Of a stretch of 64,000 nt of DNA, positions 1 through 12,573 are shown one piece after another. The notes beneath the pieces were generated by a model, which made no database searches, had not been told where the DNA came from, and saw only the letters and a program-made list of their open reading frames with translations. Source of the stretch: Chlorella sorokiniana (Eukaryota > Chlorophyta > Trebouxiophyceae > Chlorellales > Chlorellaceae); assembly GCA_025917655.1 (NCBI GenBank), contig CP084619.1:806001-870000 (forward strand), read 5' to 3'. A program made the position numbers and the translations under genes. Numbering within the stretch: position 1 is the first letter of the stretch; each line of letters starts with the position of its first letter.

Positions 1-3000
1 TGAAGGCGGGAGGGAGGCACCGCAGAGGGGGCGCTTGTGACAGTGCGTGCGCGAGATGAGGAGCACCAGAGGCAGGGCGCTTGCATGCTGTGGCAGGCGC
101 CGCCAGCCCACTCCCACGCAGCAAGCCTGCAGCGCCGCCCCCTTGCTTTCCACCCCGCTCACTTCTCCACGATGGCCGGCGCCAGCCCCCCGCCGACACA
201 AACGGCGCCAGCAGCCGGTCGCTGGACATGGCCAGGCGCGCCAGCAGGCCGCCGCCGCCGCCGCCAGCTCCTCGCTGTCGGGCGCCGCCGCCGCCGCCGC
301 CGCCACCAGCGCCGCGGGCAGGCCCCGCTGCTCCAGCAGGGAGCGCTGCAGGGCCGCCAGCGCGGAGTCGTGCCCGGCCGAGGCTGGCGGCAGCGCAAAG
401 GGCGCGTGCAGGGCGGCGAGCGGCGCGGCGCGCAGCGCCGCCGCCGCCGTGCCGCCGTCGTTGAGGGGGAGCGCACGCCGGGCAGCCGCCCAGGCTGTTG
501 CCCGGGTTGCAGGCGGCGGTGGCGTCGACAAGCGCGCGGCGGCGTCCAGCGCGGGCGGCGCCGCAGCTTCCAGCAGCGACTGCGGCAGCGCGGGCTGCTG
601 CAGCGCCAGCTGTAGCGCAGCAGGCTCAGCTTCCAGCAGCCGCTGCAGCGCCGTCATGGCAGAGACCAGCCCCGCTGGCGACAGCTCAGCCCACGCCCGC
701 CGCCGCCGCCGTCGTCGCCGGAGCGTGCCAACAGCGCCACGATCGCCGCCGCCACGCCGGACTGCAGCAGGCGCGGCGCCTGGCTGGCGGCCACCGTGGC
801 GGCCAATGCGGCCGGGCCATCCAGCAGGCCAGACAGGCAGGGGAAGCCTTCAGCCTCCGCCAACGCGGGCACACCGTCGCCGCCCTTGCGCGGCGGCCGC
901 CACGCCAGCAGCTGCCGCAGCTGCTGCAGAGCCGCCGCTGGCACGGCCGCCGCCACGTCGCGCGGCCGCGGCGGCGCCGCCGCGGCCGCGTGCTGCTGCG
1001 TGCGGGGGCGACAGAGGCGCCGCAGGCGCGCCGCCGCCGCGGCGGCGGTCAGGGCGGCCAGCGCCGCCAGCGCCCCCGCCGACGCACACGCCAGCTGTGG
1101 GTCGGCGGCCCCCTGCCCATCATCGCCAGCAGCCGCGCCGTCAGCTGCTCGGCGCCCCGCCGCTGGACCCCTGCCGCGCCAGCAGCGCGTAGCTGGCCCC
1201 CGCCGAGGGCAGCAGCGCCGCAGAGCCCAGCACCCCGCTGAGACACAGCATGGGGCGGCGCCGCCCGCGCCTCCGCCTCCCCCAGGATCCCCTGCGGCAG
1301 AGGGGCCGCACCGCCGCCACGTCAGACAGCTCCACGCTCGAGAGAATTAAGAGAAAAAAAGAGAAAACAGAGAAAAACGCCGCTGAGGACAAGGAGTTCG
1401 ATGGAAGGAAATGCGCAGGGGGACCCGCCGCTGCTTGCGCCCCAGCCCCGCTTGGCCCCAGGCCAAAGCACACATTCACGCCGGCACAATTGCCCCCTGC
1501 TTCAAGGCACTGCCGCCACCAAGCCCACAGCAGTTTCCAGGCATGAGACACACCAGTCCAGGAACACACACACGGCGGCCCGGCGCCGCGATTGTCGCCA
1601 ACCCGCCACAGCCCTCCACCCCCAACCCCTCACCTCCACTACGTGGCAGCGGATGGCGGCGGCGCCAAGCTGCGGCACAGCCACCGCCGCTCGGCGCAGC
1701 AGCGCCAGGCAGCGCGCCGCCGCCGCCGCCGCCGCCGCCGCCTCGGCGCCGCTGGGCACGGGCCGCGGCGCCAGGCTGTCGCAGGCGGCTGCCAGGGCGG
1801 GCTGGGAGGCAAGCAACGCGTCGGCACACTCAAAGCGAATCTGCGGCAAGAAATTGGCGTGGAGCGAGTCTGTGTGAAAAGCGTGTCGGGGTGTGTGGGT
1901 ACGGGGGGAGGAGGTGCTGGCACACCTTTGTGAGTGGCAAAAGGCAGGGAGCCCTCCCTAACGGTGCAATCCCGGCAAGCCGCAGACATGGAAAGGAGGG
2001 TAGGTGCGGTGGCAGCGGCAGCGCCTCTCACCGCCTTGACCAGCGGGTGGCTGGCGGGCTGCCGCCACCGCCCCTCCCCGCCGCCCGCCGCCGCCGCCGG
2101 GAAGTAGGGTGTGCCACCGCCGCTGCTGCCGCCGCCGCCGCCAAACAGCTCCGGGCGAGCACAGGTGAGGGCCCAGAGGCAGTGGAGGGCGGCTTGAACG
2201 GCATCCAGCGTGCCTGCGGGATAAGGAACAGGCGGCGGGAAGGGGGCAGGCGAGGCGTGAAGGGCGGAAAGAAGGCGCAAGCGATGTGTTTTGGATGCTC
2301 CGAGCGACGGGAAGGGCGCAGCGGCTGGCCCCGCCGCAGCACCGTGTTCAATCACACCAGCGTCCGTGGCTGCCCCCTTGCCACCATCCGAGCGGCACCA
2401 GGAGGAGGGCGGAGAGGGTGGAAAGGACGGGCGCACCTGCAGCCATGGCGCTCTGCGCATCCTCTATGCAGCGGCACAGCCGCCCCGCCGCCTTCTTGTC
2501 CAGCACCGACTGCAGCACGCCGCCGGCGCCCTGCAGCGGGAGCACGGTGGGGGTGGGGTGTGAGTGGTTGTTTGGGGGGCTGATTCAGTGTGGGTGGGTG
2601 GGTGTGTGCGTGTGGCGGGGTGGCGGGCGCTTGGTGTGAGTGGTGTTTTGGGGGGCTGATGTAGTGTAGTGTGTGCGAGTGACAGAGTGGTGTGTGTGTG
2701 AGGGGGAGAGGAATTAGGGCGGCGGGGCGACTGACAGCGGGCCGCTGGCAGCACGGTTCCTCCGCTGCCCCTGTCCCGCTCCCAACCGCCCAGCGCTGCA
2801 ACACAGCAGGCCTCGGCGCCCAACCGACAAAACCGCCCCCAGAGCTTTGCGATTACCCCTGGCTTAGAAACACACACAACACACACACACTCTCTGCCCC
2901 ACAAAGCATCAGAGAACGCAGCGCTCACCGCTGGGCCGCCGCGTCTGCCCGCGGCGAGAGGAGCGTGGCAGCGGCCGCCCCCGCCGCGCCAGCCAGCGCG

Positions 3001-6000
3001 CGGCAGCCGCCGGCGTTGACGCCCAGCAGCCGCGGTGGCTGATCAGCTCGCAGTACAGCAGCACGCGTTCCTGCTCCAGGGACGGCACCGCGGCGTGCCC
3101 CAGGGCGTCCAGCGCAGCGCACACAGCGGCCTCGCTGACCGCCACCGCCGCGTGCGCCACCCGCAGCACGAGGCGGGCCAGCTCGCTGTATGCCTCCCCC
3201 GCCGCACTGGGCGGCTGCTGCAGCATGCGCCGCGCGAGGCGCAGAGCCTGCTTGGGAGGGTCCGAGGGGGGCGCGCGCGCGTGCGGGCAGGTTGGTGCAG
3301 TATGGTGGAGAGGAGGGCAGCAGAGGGAGGGGCGTTTCATGTAAAAGGGGGCAGGGTGCCCGCAGGGTCACAGCTGCGGCTGAAAGGTAGGTGCAGCCAG
3401 CATGTGCAGCCGCACCTGCACCAGCTCCTCCTGCCGCCCCCACTGCAGCAGCTGCTGGTTGGAGGTGGGTGGCAGCAGCACATTGCGCAGCGACGACAGC
3501 AGCGCCGCATCCGCCCAGCATGCTCCCGAATCACCTGCGGCGTCGGGGAAGGGTGTGTGTTGTGGGGGCGAATTGCAGAGGCGAGGCAAGCGGGAGGGAG
3601 ACACAGATGAAGCATCTGAAGGGGCGGCCCGGGTGGGGCGCGAGCTGATTTGGATGTCACGAGCGGAGTTGCAGGGCGGGAAGTGTGTGAGTGAGGGGGT
3701 GGGGTGGGGGTGGGGGTGGGGTGGGGTGAGTGCGTGCGCCCGGTGCGATGGGGGCAGCGAGCGAGAGGCTCATAGCGCTCAGTGCGACAGGCGGGCCTTG
3801 CAGGCAGGGCGGCGGGGGCACCCACCCTCCTCCGCACGCCGCTCCGCGGCCTCCAGCAGCCGAAGCGTTGGGAGGGCTCCGGGGCGGCGGCTGCTGCGGC
3901 ACGGGTGGAGAGGCGGAGGGAGTGGTTCGAGCAGGCAAGGCGCAGGCCAACGACCGCTCAGCCTCCTGAAACAGCGCCCCAGCCAGTTGCAGCAGCGCTG
4001 CCAGGGGTGTGCAGGGGGAGGGGGCTGCTGCAGCAGGCCGGGGCATGCAGCGGTAGGCAGCGGGCGTGGCAGGAGGGAAGCGCAGGCGGAGCAGCGGGCA
4101 CCTGGGGCGCCGCGTGGGCGGCAAACTGCGGCGGGTCCTCAAAGCTCGGCTCGGTATGCTCGCCGCCTCCGCCGCCGCCGCCGGAAGCCTCACCAGCCAT
4201 GCTGTCGCTCCTCTGGTGGTGCACCTGCCGCTGCTGCTGCTGGGGCTGCTGCTGCTGCTGCTGCTGCTGCTGCGCGTCGCCGTCAGCGGAGGGCGCCCCG
4301 TCGGCTCCCCGCTCGGGGCCGACCGGCGTGTTGGCAAAGGGGCCGGCGGCGCAGGCGGGGCTGAGGGTACCGTTCAGGAAGGGGTTGGGCCCGTCCAGGG
4401 CCGCCTGCTGCTGCGGCTGCAGCTGCTGCGGCTGCGCCAGCTCGCCGCCCCCGCCAACGCCGCCCACGCGTGCGCCTCCTGCCCCGCCGCCACACCGCCG
4501 CCGCCGTACCCAAACACATCCTGCCCCACCTGCTCCACCACCACCACCTGCCGGTGGGGGCCTGGCCGCCGCCGCGGGCGCCTCCTCCACCACCACCACC
4601 TGCCCCTGCCCCTGCAGCTGCTGCAGCTGGTGGGGGGAGCTGGCAGCGGGGGCCCCCGCCCGCCGTGGTTGGCGCGCTGCAGCACGCCGTGCTGCGCGCC
4701 TCGGGGGTGGCCCTTGTGCGCTGGCGTGGAGAACAATTGGTCTGGGAGGGGCGGGGGTGGAAGGGGGCGGGGGTGGAAGGCCAGGTGGGCGGTGGTGGGG
4801 GTGGGGGTGACGGGCCACCAAGCAGCGGGTCCGCCGCCGGTGAGAGGGGGCCGCACAGGGGCCGGCGCAGAGGAGGCAGCACTGCCCGCTGGGACCAGGC
4901 ACACGCGGTTGAAGGGCAGGGCGATGCAGCTGCAGCAGCGGCGGCGCACCCTCCACGCAGGACTGGCGCGTGGGCGCGGCGGCGCCCTCCCCGCGGCGCG
5001 AGGCGGCGTCGTCGGCCTCCCGCGCCGCCCGCTCGCGATCTGCCGCCGTCTCCGCCAGGAAGGGGTGGTCCAGCAGGGCTGGCCAGTCGAGGCGCAGCGA
5101 GGGCTGCTTCTCCAGCAGGCCCTGTGTGTGTGTGGGGGCGCGCGCGGGGGCAGGAGCGCGGCGTGTGTGAGCGCGTCTATCGTCTGCCGCCGCCGAATCA
5201 CAAAGCACCACAACATCGCTCCTCGGCAACGCGCCGACCTGGACCACCTCGCCACCTTTCGCCCCGGATGATTAGCAAAACGAACAAAGATCCGACTGCA
5301 ACCCACAGAACTCCCAGAACCACGCGCCCACACAGCCATGGTTTCAGCTCCATCCCCGTCGCCAACATCCCCCCCCCCCCCCCTCCCCGCCACTCCCCCA
5401 TTTACTCACCTTGAGGAAGCTTGCAAAGGTGGGGGACATGGTGTCGGGGTAGGCCACCGGCTCCCGCACGATCTGCTTGATGAGGGTGTAGATGGAGGTG
5501 GTGTAGAAGGGGGCTGCCCCACAAACAGCTCGTACAGGATGACCCCCAGGGACCAGAGGTCCACGGTGTGGTTGTACGGCTGCTCCTGGACCAGCTCCGG
5601 GGCCATGTACAGCGGGGTGCCCTTGATGGAGGTGACCACCAGCGTGTTGGTGGACATCAGCCGAGCGAAGCCAAAGTCGCAGAGCTTGACCGCGCCGTTG
5701 GCGCTGCAGGGGCAGCGGGGCGGGCGCTGGGCCGGGCGGCGGCTGGGGCAGCCGGGTGCGGGCTGGGGCCACCTGGCCCCAGCGGCGCGGCAGCGGGAGG
5801 GGGCACACTTCAACGCGCTTCAACGCTTCCACGCACCTTCCTTTGCCCCTGCACCTCCGCACAAACCACACCCTGCAGCTGCGAAGTTCTGCTGCCCCCG
5901 GCGCGCCGCACCTGATCAGGATGTTCTGCGGCTTCATGTCCCGGTGGATGATGCGGTTGGTGTGGAGGTAGTGCAGGGCCGCCACCAGCTGGCGCGCCAC

Positions 6001-6531
6001 CGACCGCACCACGCCCTCGGGCAGGCAGCGGTCGTCCTCAAGGATGTGGAACAGCTCGCCTGGGGGCGCAACGTGGCGGGCCTGAGCGCGACGAGGGGTT
6101 GGGATGGGGCGGCGGCACGGGGCACGGCGGCACGGCGCTTTGTGCGCCAGTACTGCTGCTGCTGTTGCTGCTGCTGTTGAGCCCCATCCCTTTCCCCTCC
6201 AAGGCAGCAGCAAGAGTCGTAGTAGCGCCGCCCCCCCAAGCAGGCGGCCGGCGGCCGCACCCTGCGCAAACTCGGTGACGACGCAGAAGTCGTGCTTGGT
6301 CTCAAACGCGTCCAGCATGGCGATGACGTTTGGGTGCTGCAGCTTGCGCAGGATCTCGATCTCCTGGCGCAGGTTGCGCAGGTCCTTCTCGTTCTTGCCG
6401 TGCTTGGTGATGAGCTTGACAGCGACAGTCTGCAGCGAGCCCGCCCGCCGCGCCTTCCACACCTTGCCGAAGCTGCCCTCCCCCGCCAACTCCAGCAGCT
6501 TGTAGTCGCCGATCTGGCTCTGGCTGGGCAT
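1..6531 (-). CDS. TIO: Fused/TIO (STK36-like) protein kinase, partial
   Basis: Serine/threonine kinase of the Fused family (plant TWO-IN-ONE, animal STK36), which acts in cytokinesis or ciliary/Hedgehog functions. The start is ATG 6531, directly after a CCCGCAG acceptor, so a 5'UTR intron is likely. Kinase exons are 6531-6261, 6059-5912, 5703-5410 and from 5121 on; all junctions keep frame. Visible motifs are the Gly loop [12 protein letters not shown] lysine, HRDMKPQN catalytic loop, DFGFAR and APEL. The junction reading [13 protein letters not shown] is typical of Fused kinases. A Gln/Pro/Gly-rich linker follows (about 5000-3950). The remainder to the left edge gives Ala/Leu-rich helical segments resembling ARM repeats (for example around 3230-2930, 2240-2110, 950-700 and 470-160). 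One base is missing from a run of five G at 5509-5513 (between LFVGQPP and FYTTSIYT), and another probably at 186-191. The exon ending near 165 has a GTGAGC donor, so the gene continues outside. Linker and ARM exon borders are not resolved. Confidence 0.85.
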
Positions 6532-7124
6532 CTGCGGGCAGCGGCACCCGCGGCGGGGGTGAGCGAGCGCAGGGGGAGGCCAAACCAGGCGCGAAAGGGG
6601 CGGGTGCAGGCAGAAGCGGCAGCCGGATGCCGGCGGTGGCGGGCAACACCGGCCCAGGGCAACGCGTGCAGCGAGGTTCCCAACGATGCATGGAATACCA
6701 AGTGGGGACCGCTCGCAACACCAGAGAAAGCCCTGCAGTGGCAGCTGCTCAACTTGGCTGCACACCTGGGCGACCTCCTACCCACTGATGCACTTTGAAA
6801 TCAAAGCATAGTAGTACAGGAGCGGGGTGAGAACTCGGCGAGTGCAGTGTGCAAAGCTGTTTGCTGCTTCACTACAGACCCTTCCGAAACGCTCGTTTAA
6901 TGACACATCCGGCACTTCCGACTGATCGGAGGGGTTAGCAGGCGGGATTCAGCGGGTCACCAGGAGCGGAGTGGGTGTACAGCGTGTTCCACGTTGTACA
7001 AAGAAGAGACTGTGCCTACGAACACGGGATTGCGCACAGTTTACTGGGTGTTTCGCGCATTGGGCGCCGCAATTGTCCTCCTACACGTCGTACAACGTCT
7101 TCCGGCGCGGGCATTTGCACACCC
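6532..7124. promoter_or_regulatory. Divergent intergenic region
   Basis: About 0.6 kb between the oppositely oriented Fused-like kinase and the small acidic protein gene. It should hold the 5'UTR intron of the kinase (an acceptor abuts 6531) and both promoters. No TATA box or other defined element was recognised. Confidence 0.5.
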
Positions 7125-8078
7125 ATGCCCTCGAGCAGCAGTAGCAGCAGCAGCGATGATGATATTGGGCGCTTCGCATCCGTGGCACTGTCTGCGGAGA
7201 TGCTGCAGCAGCAGGCGGAGCGCAGCAAGGAAGTGAGCACGCCGCCCCCTCAACGCACTTGCCGACACCTGCTGTGTTTGTGCGGTGGGTAGTGAGTGGT
7301 ACGGAGCTAGTCGTGAGACGTTCCAATGCCCAGAGGGTCCTCATCCCGTGCCTGTGCGCACAGGTAGCGCAGCGACGCCAGGCGCGGGCGCGGCAGCGCA
7401 GGGCAGGCGGCGGCGGCATCCTGGGCGTCGCGCCAGGCGGCGGCAGCGATGACGAGGCGGGGGCGACCCTGGCTTCCTGGACGCCGCACAGCTCACAGTG
7501 GCGCAGGCGCTGCAGCAGCGGCTGCAGCAAGAACTGGAGCTAGAGGAGGAGACGGCGCCTGCACAAATATCGTCAACGCCGCCCTCCTCCGGCGACGGCG
7601 CCAACCACGCGACGGCGGAAGAGGTGCGCCTCTTCCGCAGAGTCCAAGCAGGGGCGCCTGTGCGTGATGCCGCGCCAGCAACAGCAGCTGCTAAAGGATC
7701 GATGGATGGGGGAGGGTGGCGAGGAGAGCAGAGCAGGATGGCGCGGCAAGTGGTGCCTGCAACCAGCGACCAAAGCGCGGTGCCGGGCCGCTGCCATTGA
7801 GGCCGCCGCCTTGGAGGAGGCAGCCAGGAAGGCGGCGCAGCAGGCGGTTGCCAGCATAGCCTCGCCGCCCGGCTGGCTGCCAGCAGACGACGATCCCATC
7901 CGCTGGAGCCATAGACGCAGCGGCGGGCCGCCAAGCTGGCGGCGGAGGCGGCGTCGTGGCGTGCCCAGCGGGCCACGCGCTGAGCGCGCTGTCTGTAGCG
8001 AGCAGCGATGCTGTGCACCTTGCCTCCAAGCCTTTCCATGTGTCAGCAGGCTTGCAAAGAATGCGGCAAAACAGGTAG
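7125..8078 (+). CDS. Hypothetical acidic/Ser-rich protein, possibly CUSTOS-like
   Basis: Exon 1 (7125-7232) encodes 36 residues with a poly-Ser then DDD stretch and SVALSAEMLQQQAERSKE. A GTGAGC donor joins exon 2 at 7364 in phase. One base appears missing in a run of five G at 7459-7463; restoring frame there gives GFLDAAQLTVAQALQQRLQQ, an acidic helix and EEVRLFRRVQAG. The last part, in another frame, reads SASSDAVHLASKPFHVSAG-like sequence (roughly 7990-8060) ending in TAG at 8076-8078. Splicing between about 7650 and 7910 is unresolved. The Ser/Asp-rich motif and the RLF patch weakly recall CUSTOS (C12orf43), a nuclear protein; this is a guess from pattern, not an identification. The gene converges on MAD2 with 75 bp between stop codons. 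Confidence 0.5.
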
Positions 8079-8153
8079 CAGAAATGAGAGAGCATGCCAA
8101 AATGCAGGGGCGGGGCCATGTCGGCCGTACAGCAGCGGCACAGCACCAGTGCG

Positions 8154-9580
8154 CTACAGCAGGTCCTCATCCGCCTTGTATGACACCAGCGCCTCCACGT
8201 TGTGCACCTGCGGCGATGTGAGGGGCAGCAAGGCGGCGCGGGGGCAGCTGGCTCAGGAATGGGCAGGCAGATGCCACACAGCCAGAGCTGCATGCTCGCC
8301 CCTGCCTGGCAGCTACAGTTTTCGGGCAGCCAGCCGGCCCCACTTGCCAAACTCGCCCTCTACCAGCAACAAGCACAAAGGGAAGGCAGTCAGCCACAAG
8401 GCTCCGCCCAGCAGGGTGGTCGCCCCTCCCACCCCCACCCTCCTCCCCCACCTTCGTGCTGAAGGCGCGCAGCTTCACGTCGGCTGCGTTGGCGATGTAG
8501 CGCGGGTCGCTTTCCTCCCAGTCCAGGGGCACCATGTTCTCCTTGTCCGTGTAAGCCAGCACGTCTATCGTGCCTGCGCAAGGGTGCGGCGGCAGCGAAC
8601 CGGGTGAGGCGGCAATCGCAGAACCAAGACAATACTCCAGAGGGGATGGATGCCTGGTGCAGAGAGGGAACGGAGGAAAGCATGGCACACCAAGGTGCAG
8701 CTGGGGCAGGCCGGGCAAGGGCCCACGTGCAAGCAGCACGCGCAGCGTGTCGGGCGGCGCGCTGCGGCGGCGCCTCACACTTGTCCTGCAGCAGCGGCAG
8801 GAAGGTGACGGAGGCGGTGATCTGGCGGATGATGGCCTGGATCTCGCTCGTGACCTGCGCCTCGCTCTTCTCAGGCAGCGGTCCGCTGCAGGGCAAGGCG
8901 ACGGGTGACGGTGCACGGGCGCACAGGGAGCAACAGTGGATGCCCGGCAGCAGGGGTTCAGAACGCCGCCAACGCAGCTGAATGGGCTGCTGCAGGGCTT
9001 CCGCCTCGGCCCTGGGAACCGTGGATGCGCTGCCGCCCAGCAGAGCTGCGCCCGCGCCCCACCTGCCCTCCACCACCGCCCGGTCGGTTTGGATGTCAAA
9101 AGTCCAGCGCTCCAGCACTTCCTTGGAGGCTGCCCCCGTCACCACCAGCACCGCCTTTTGCAGCGTGCCGCCCTCCAGCCACTCTGCGGCATGAGCAGGG
9201 GCGGGCCGGGCAGGAAGGGAGGACGCGCGTGCTGGGTAGGTGCCATTCCAGACAGCGTGAGGGGCATGCATAGTTCATATGCAGCGGCGGATGCGCAGCG
9301 GACAGGGCGGCAGTTGCAAAAGTGGAAGAAGGTGCAGCACCCACAAAAGCGACTTGCCGGAGAACTGCTTCAGCACGGCCTGCAGGTAGGCAGCCAGCTT
9401 GTCGTCTTTGACCGCCATCACGGTCAGCCCGTACGCCTTGGCCGGCTCGAAGCTCTCCGGGCCGTAGATTCCGCGCTGGTACAGTATGGAGCTGAGCGCG
9501 TGGCGGAAGAACTCCGTCACCGTGGCCACGGAGCCCTTGAGCGTGATCTCGTTGCGGGTGGCCTGCGCCGTGGCCGCCAT
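8154..9580 (-). CDS. MAD2: Spindle checkpoint protein MAD2 (HORMA domain)
   Basis: MAD2 binds CDC20 and delays anaphase until kinetochores are attached. Five exons join in perfect frame: 9580-9358, 9183-9063, 8885-8779, 8573-8452 and 8207-8154. They give 208 residues, the normal MAD2 length, almost all of it HORMA domain. Diagnostic segments are NEITLKGSVATVTEFF, SILYQRGIY, EWLEGGTLQKAVLVV, EVLERWTFDIQTD, EIQAIIRQITASVTFLP, DVLAYTD, WEESDPR and the C-terminal safety-belt end HNVEALVSYKADEDLL. Intron 1 uses a GC donor (GCAAGT at 9357) with a normal CAG acceptor at 9184; the other introns are GT-AG. A CTTGCAG acceptor lies immediately upstream of the ATG, suggesting a 5'UTR intron. No frameshift was seen. 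It shares a short divergent promoter region with TIC22. Confidence 0.96.
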
Positions 9581-9928
9581 CCTGCAAGGGGCGGCGGCGG
9601 TAGCGGCAGCGGGCCGTCACTGCGGGAGCTTCTCCAGGCGCGCATCATATTAATAAGCAATGCTGGCAGAGCGGGGCTCACGTGAGCGGTGCTGCAGCAC
9701 AACTGCGCGGGCTGTTCTTCTCTGCTGCAGGCACGAAATTCAACTGGCGCTGTACAGGGCGAAGCCTCGCGGAAGGCAGCAATAAAGCATACAAAGTGCT
9801 TGAATGGCCTCCTGCATGCATGTATTAACGAAAACCACACACAGTCTTGCATCTGGAACCGAGGCGATACGGTGGGAGGTACACTTGTTCTTGGATAGCC
9901 TGATGGCCTCAAGCGCAGTGGGTGTTAT
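9581..9928. promoter_or_regulatory. Bidirectional promoter region MAD2 / TIC22
   Basis: A 348-bp gap between divergent MAD2 and TIC22 starts. It should include the 5'UTR exon and intron of MAD2, since an acceptor abuts its ATG, and the TIC22 leader. It is locally less GC-rich than the flanking exons. No specific element was identified. Confidence 0.5.
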
Positions 9929-12573
9929 ATGATCAAGCATCCAAACATCGAGATGAACCTTCAGGAGCATCTTCAAGGGCTTCAAGACCTGCTGCGGCGC
10001 AATGTAGCGCAGTTTTCGGCCAACTTGCAGCATGCGAGCAGCCAGGCGGCGCAAATATGTCAGCACGTGCTCCCACCACAGCGAGGCGCCTTGCCGATGC
10101 TGGCGGTGAGCACCTGGGGGCGGCGGCGGGATAGCGCGCTGCGGCCTGGCGCCCTGCCCTGCGGAGGCCCGGTGCTTCTTGCCCCGCCGCAGCAGCTGCC
10201 TTGCAGTGCACTGTGCATACGCTTGGCTGCGGTGGCGTCCCACCTTGTCAGCCTTGCATCCTAAGAGAGTCGGGGGCCGGGTCACTGTTGCGTGCAGTCG
10301 GTGAGCGCGCGTGCATCGGCGGCCGCCCGCGCCGCGCAGCCGCTCTTCGACCTCGCCTTCAACCCGGAGGCCATCAAGCTGCGCTTCGCGGCCGTCCCCG
10401 TCTACGCCGTGGTCAACAGCAAGAACGAGTTTGTGCTGGTCACCGGAGAGGCGAGCGGCGGCGGCGCCCGCCGCTTTGCCTGCCCCCTCTGCCGAGCAGC
10501 CGGTTAGCTCAGCTCCCAAGCGGCTGCAGAGCGCACATCCCCTGCGCCCTGAGCCGTGCCCCTTGCAAGCACAGATGTCCGCGGTGCTTCCCTGTCACCC
10601 GCTGCAGAAGGACGCCAAACAGCTCGGCCTCTTCTTCTTTTCGGAGGCGGAGGCGCAGGCGATGCTGAAGACGGTGGGTCGCGGCGCTGCCCAGCTGGCC
10701 GTGCGCTGCCGCCTGCAGGGTCCAGGCCGGCAGCTGGCATTCGCAGGCATGGGAACCGCGCTGCTTCCGCAACCCTGTCTGCGCCCAATCCACAGCCAAG
10801 CCTGCCCTCGGCCTTTCACCCTGCCCGCCTTGCCCGCTGTGCCCGCCACGCCCGCCCCACGCCACCCCCCAGATCAAGGAGAGCAACCCCAAGCTGGGGC
10901 GGCAGGCGCGCGTGCTGCCCACCTCCATGGATCGCGTGTACGAGTTCGCATCCACGCCGCGGGAGCAGACCGGCACCGAGGGCGTCGCCTTCCGCTTTGT
11001 GCCCGACCCGCGCCAGGTCGAGGCCGCGCTGCAGGTGGGCGCCCAGCAAGGCTGGTGCCCTGATGAGCGGGGGTGATGGCGCGGCCTGTACTTGGGTGAA
11101 TGGTGGTTGTAGGAGGATGTGGTGGTGGGGGTGGTGATGGTGGGGGAGGTGTGGGGGGGGATCGCAGTTTGCAGCGCCAGCCACGAGAAGCCTTGGAGGC
11201 GAGGGCACGTGTGATGGGGCAGGGCATTGTGCTGACTGCGGGTGTGATGGTGGTGCTCCCCCGACCCCGCCCTTCCTTCTGCCCATCACTCACGCGCCTG
11301 CCCCATCTCTACGCCCTGCTCTGTCGACCTTGCTCCACCCTTGGTACCGCAGCTGTACCGCCACGCCGGCGTCCCTGCCTCCGGCTTCCAGGGCGTGCCG
11401 CTGTTCCAGGCGGAAGGGCTGACCATCAAGGGGGAGAAGGAGCGGTACACGCCGCTGTTCTTCAGGTGTCGTGCTGCACGGGCCCGTGGCTTCTTGCCAG
11501 CCTCACGCTCTTGGCTGCACGCCCGTGGCGGTGCTGCCACGCTGAGCGCTCCCGCCTGAGTCTGTTTCTCTCCATCTGGGCGCCTTCCACATGTGGGCGG
11601 CTGTGCACCCCGCGGCTGCCCCTGCCCCTTGGCGCCAGTTTCGTTTCAGCCCCTGCGGTACCACCTCCCCCTACACCCCCCGCCACCTCCCCCTGAACCC
11701 CGCCCCCCTGTCTGCTGCGCTACTGCAGCAAGGACGACCTGGATGCCGCGCTGGGCGCCGCCGTCAGCAGCAAGGACGCGGCGGCGGCTGCGGAGACGCG
11801 CGCCAAGGCGGAGCGGGCGCTGGGGGGAGGCGCGGGAGGCGGAGGCAGAGGTGCGTGTGCGTATGAGTAATGGCCGTGGCATGCAGTGCGTACAGGGTTG
11901 TTTTTGTGTGTGTGTGTGCGTGTGTGGTGGTGGGGTGTGTTGGGGGAGGGGATGCTGCTGCCGCTCATGTTATGTGCGGCGGCAAGCTGCAGCCTGTAAA
12001 GGACGGCAGCCTGGTCAGCATGCCTGCCTCTCGCGAGCCTGTGCTCCTGGGCCCCCCAACCGCACCCACCTGCCCACATGCCCCTCCACCTGCGCTCTCG
12101 CGCGCAGGCCGCCGCCGCCAAGTCGGAGCGGGAGCGCAAGGCGGCGACGCGGCGCGCAGCGGCCGCCAAGGAGCGGCTAAGCAAGTACGAGGCGCGCCTG
12201 GCTGAGGCGGACAAGCAAAGGGTGCGCGAGTGCGTGCGCCTCCCTTGTCCCAGCCTGCCCGCTTCTTTCCTGCCCCCGCCCCTCAGAACACCCCAGCCAT
12301 TATCGCCGCATGCCCTCGCTTCAACTCGCCCGTTTGCCCGCCGTGTCGGGCCCCCGCCTCGCTGCCTCATCTCCGCCTGCCTGTCCTGCGGAACCTGCGC
12401 AGAAGCTGCCCCGCGTGGACGTGGGCTCGCTGGAGGAGGTGATTGCCCGCATGGAGCGCGAGGAGAAGGAGTGGGGCGATGTGGTGTTTGTGCCGCCCGC
12501 AGCGTGGCCACCCGGTGAAGCCTGTGCTGCTAAGTGGTTCTGGAAAGCGGCGGCTGCAGCAGTGCCGGCCTGA
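9929..12573 (+). CDS. TIC22: Chloroplast import protein Tic22
   Basis: Tic22 is an intermembrane-space chaperone of the plastid protein import machinery. Exons: 9929-10105, 10298-10450, 10608-10673, 10873-11034, 11353-11465, 11729-11850, 12108-12221 and 12403-12573. Family segments are AVPVYAVVNSKNEFVLV, KQLGLFFFSEAEAQAML, VYEFASTPR, GVAFRFVPDP, GVPLFQAEGL, YTPLFFSKDDLDAAL and the C-terminal SLEEVIARMEREEKEWGD followed by VVFVPP. The start at 9929 is the first ATG in frame; 9953 is an alternative. The second intron seems to use a GC donor (GAG|GCGAGC at 10451). Exons 6-7 encode an Ala/Arg/Glu-rich coiled coil inserted before the conserved tail, making the protein roughly 350 residues, longer than usual. 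One extra G in the run 11822-11827 breaks frame; with five G the coiled coil (LGEAREAEAE) and the phase of the next intron are both restored. Confidence 0.92.

Noticed and set aside
47-1192. Long plus-strand open frame rich in Ala, Arg and Ser
   Set aside because: It is the antisense of the Fused-like kinase C-terminal exons; very high GC removes stops in all frames and the translation is low-complexity.
1710-1745. CCG-repeat microsatellites and similar CAG/CCG runs as regulatory elements
   Set aside because: They encode Ala, Gln or Pro runs inside exons or lie in GC-rich low-complexity introns; no independent signal.
9740-10519. 259-residue minus-strand open frame
   Set aside because: It overlaps clear Tic22 exons in antisense and has no recognisable content.
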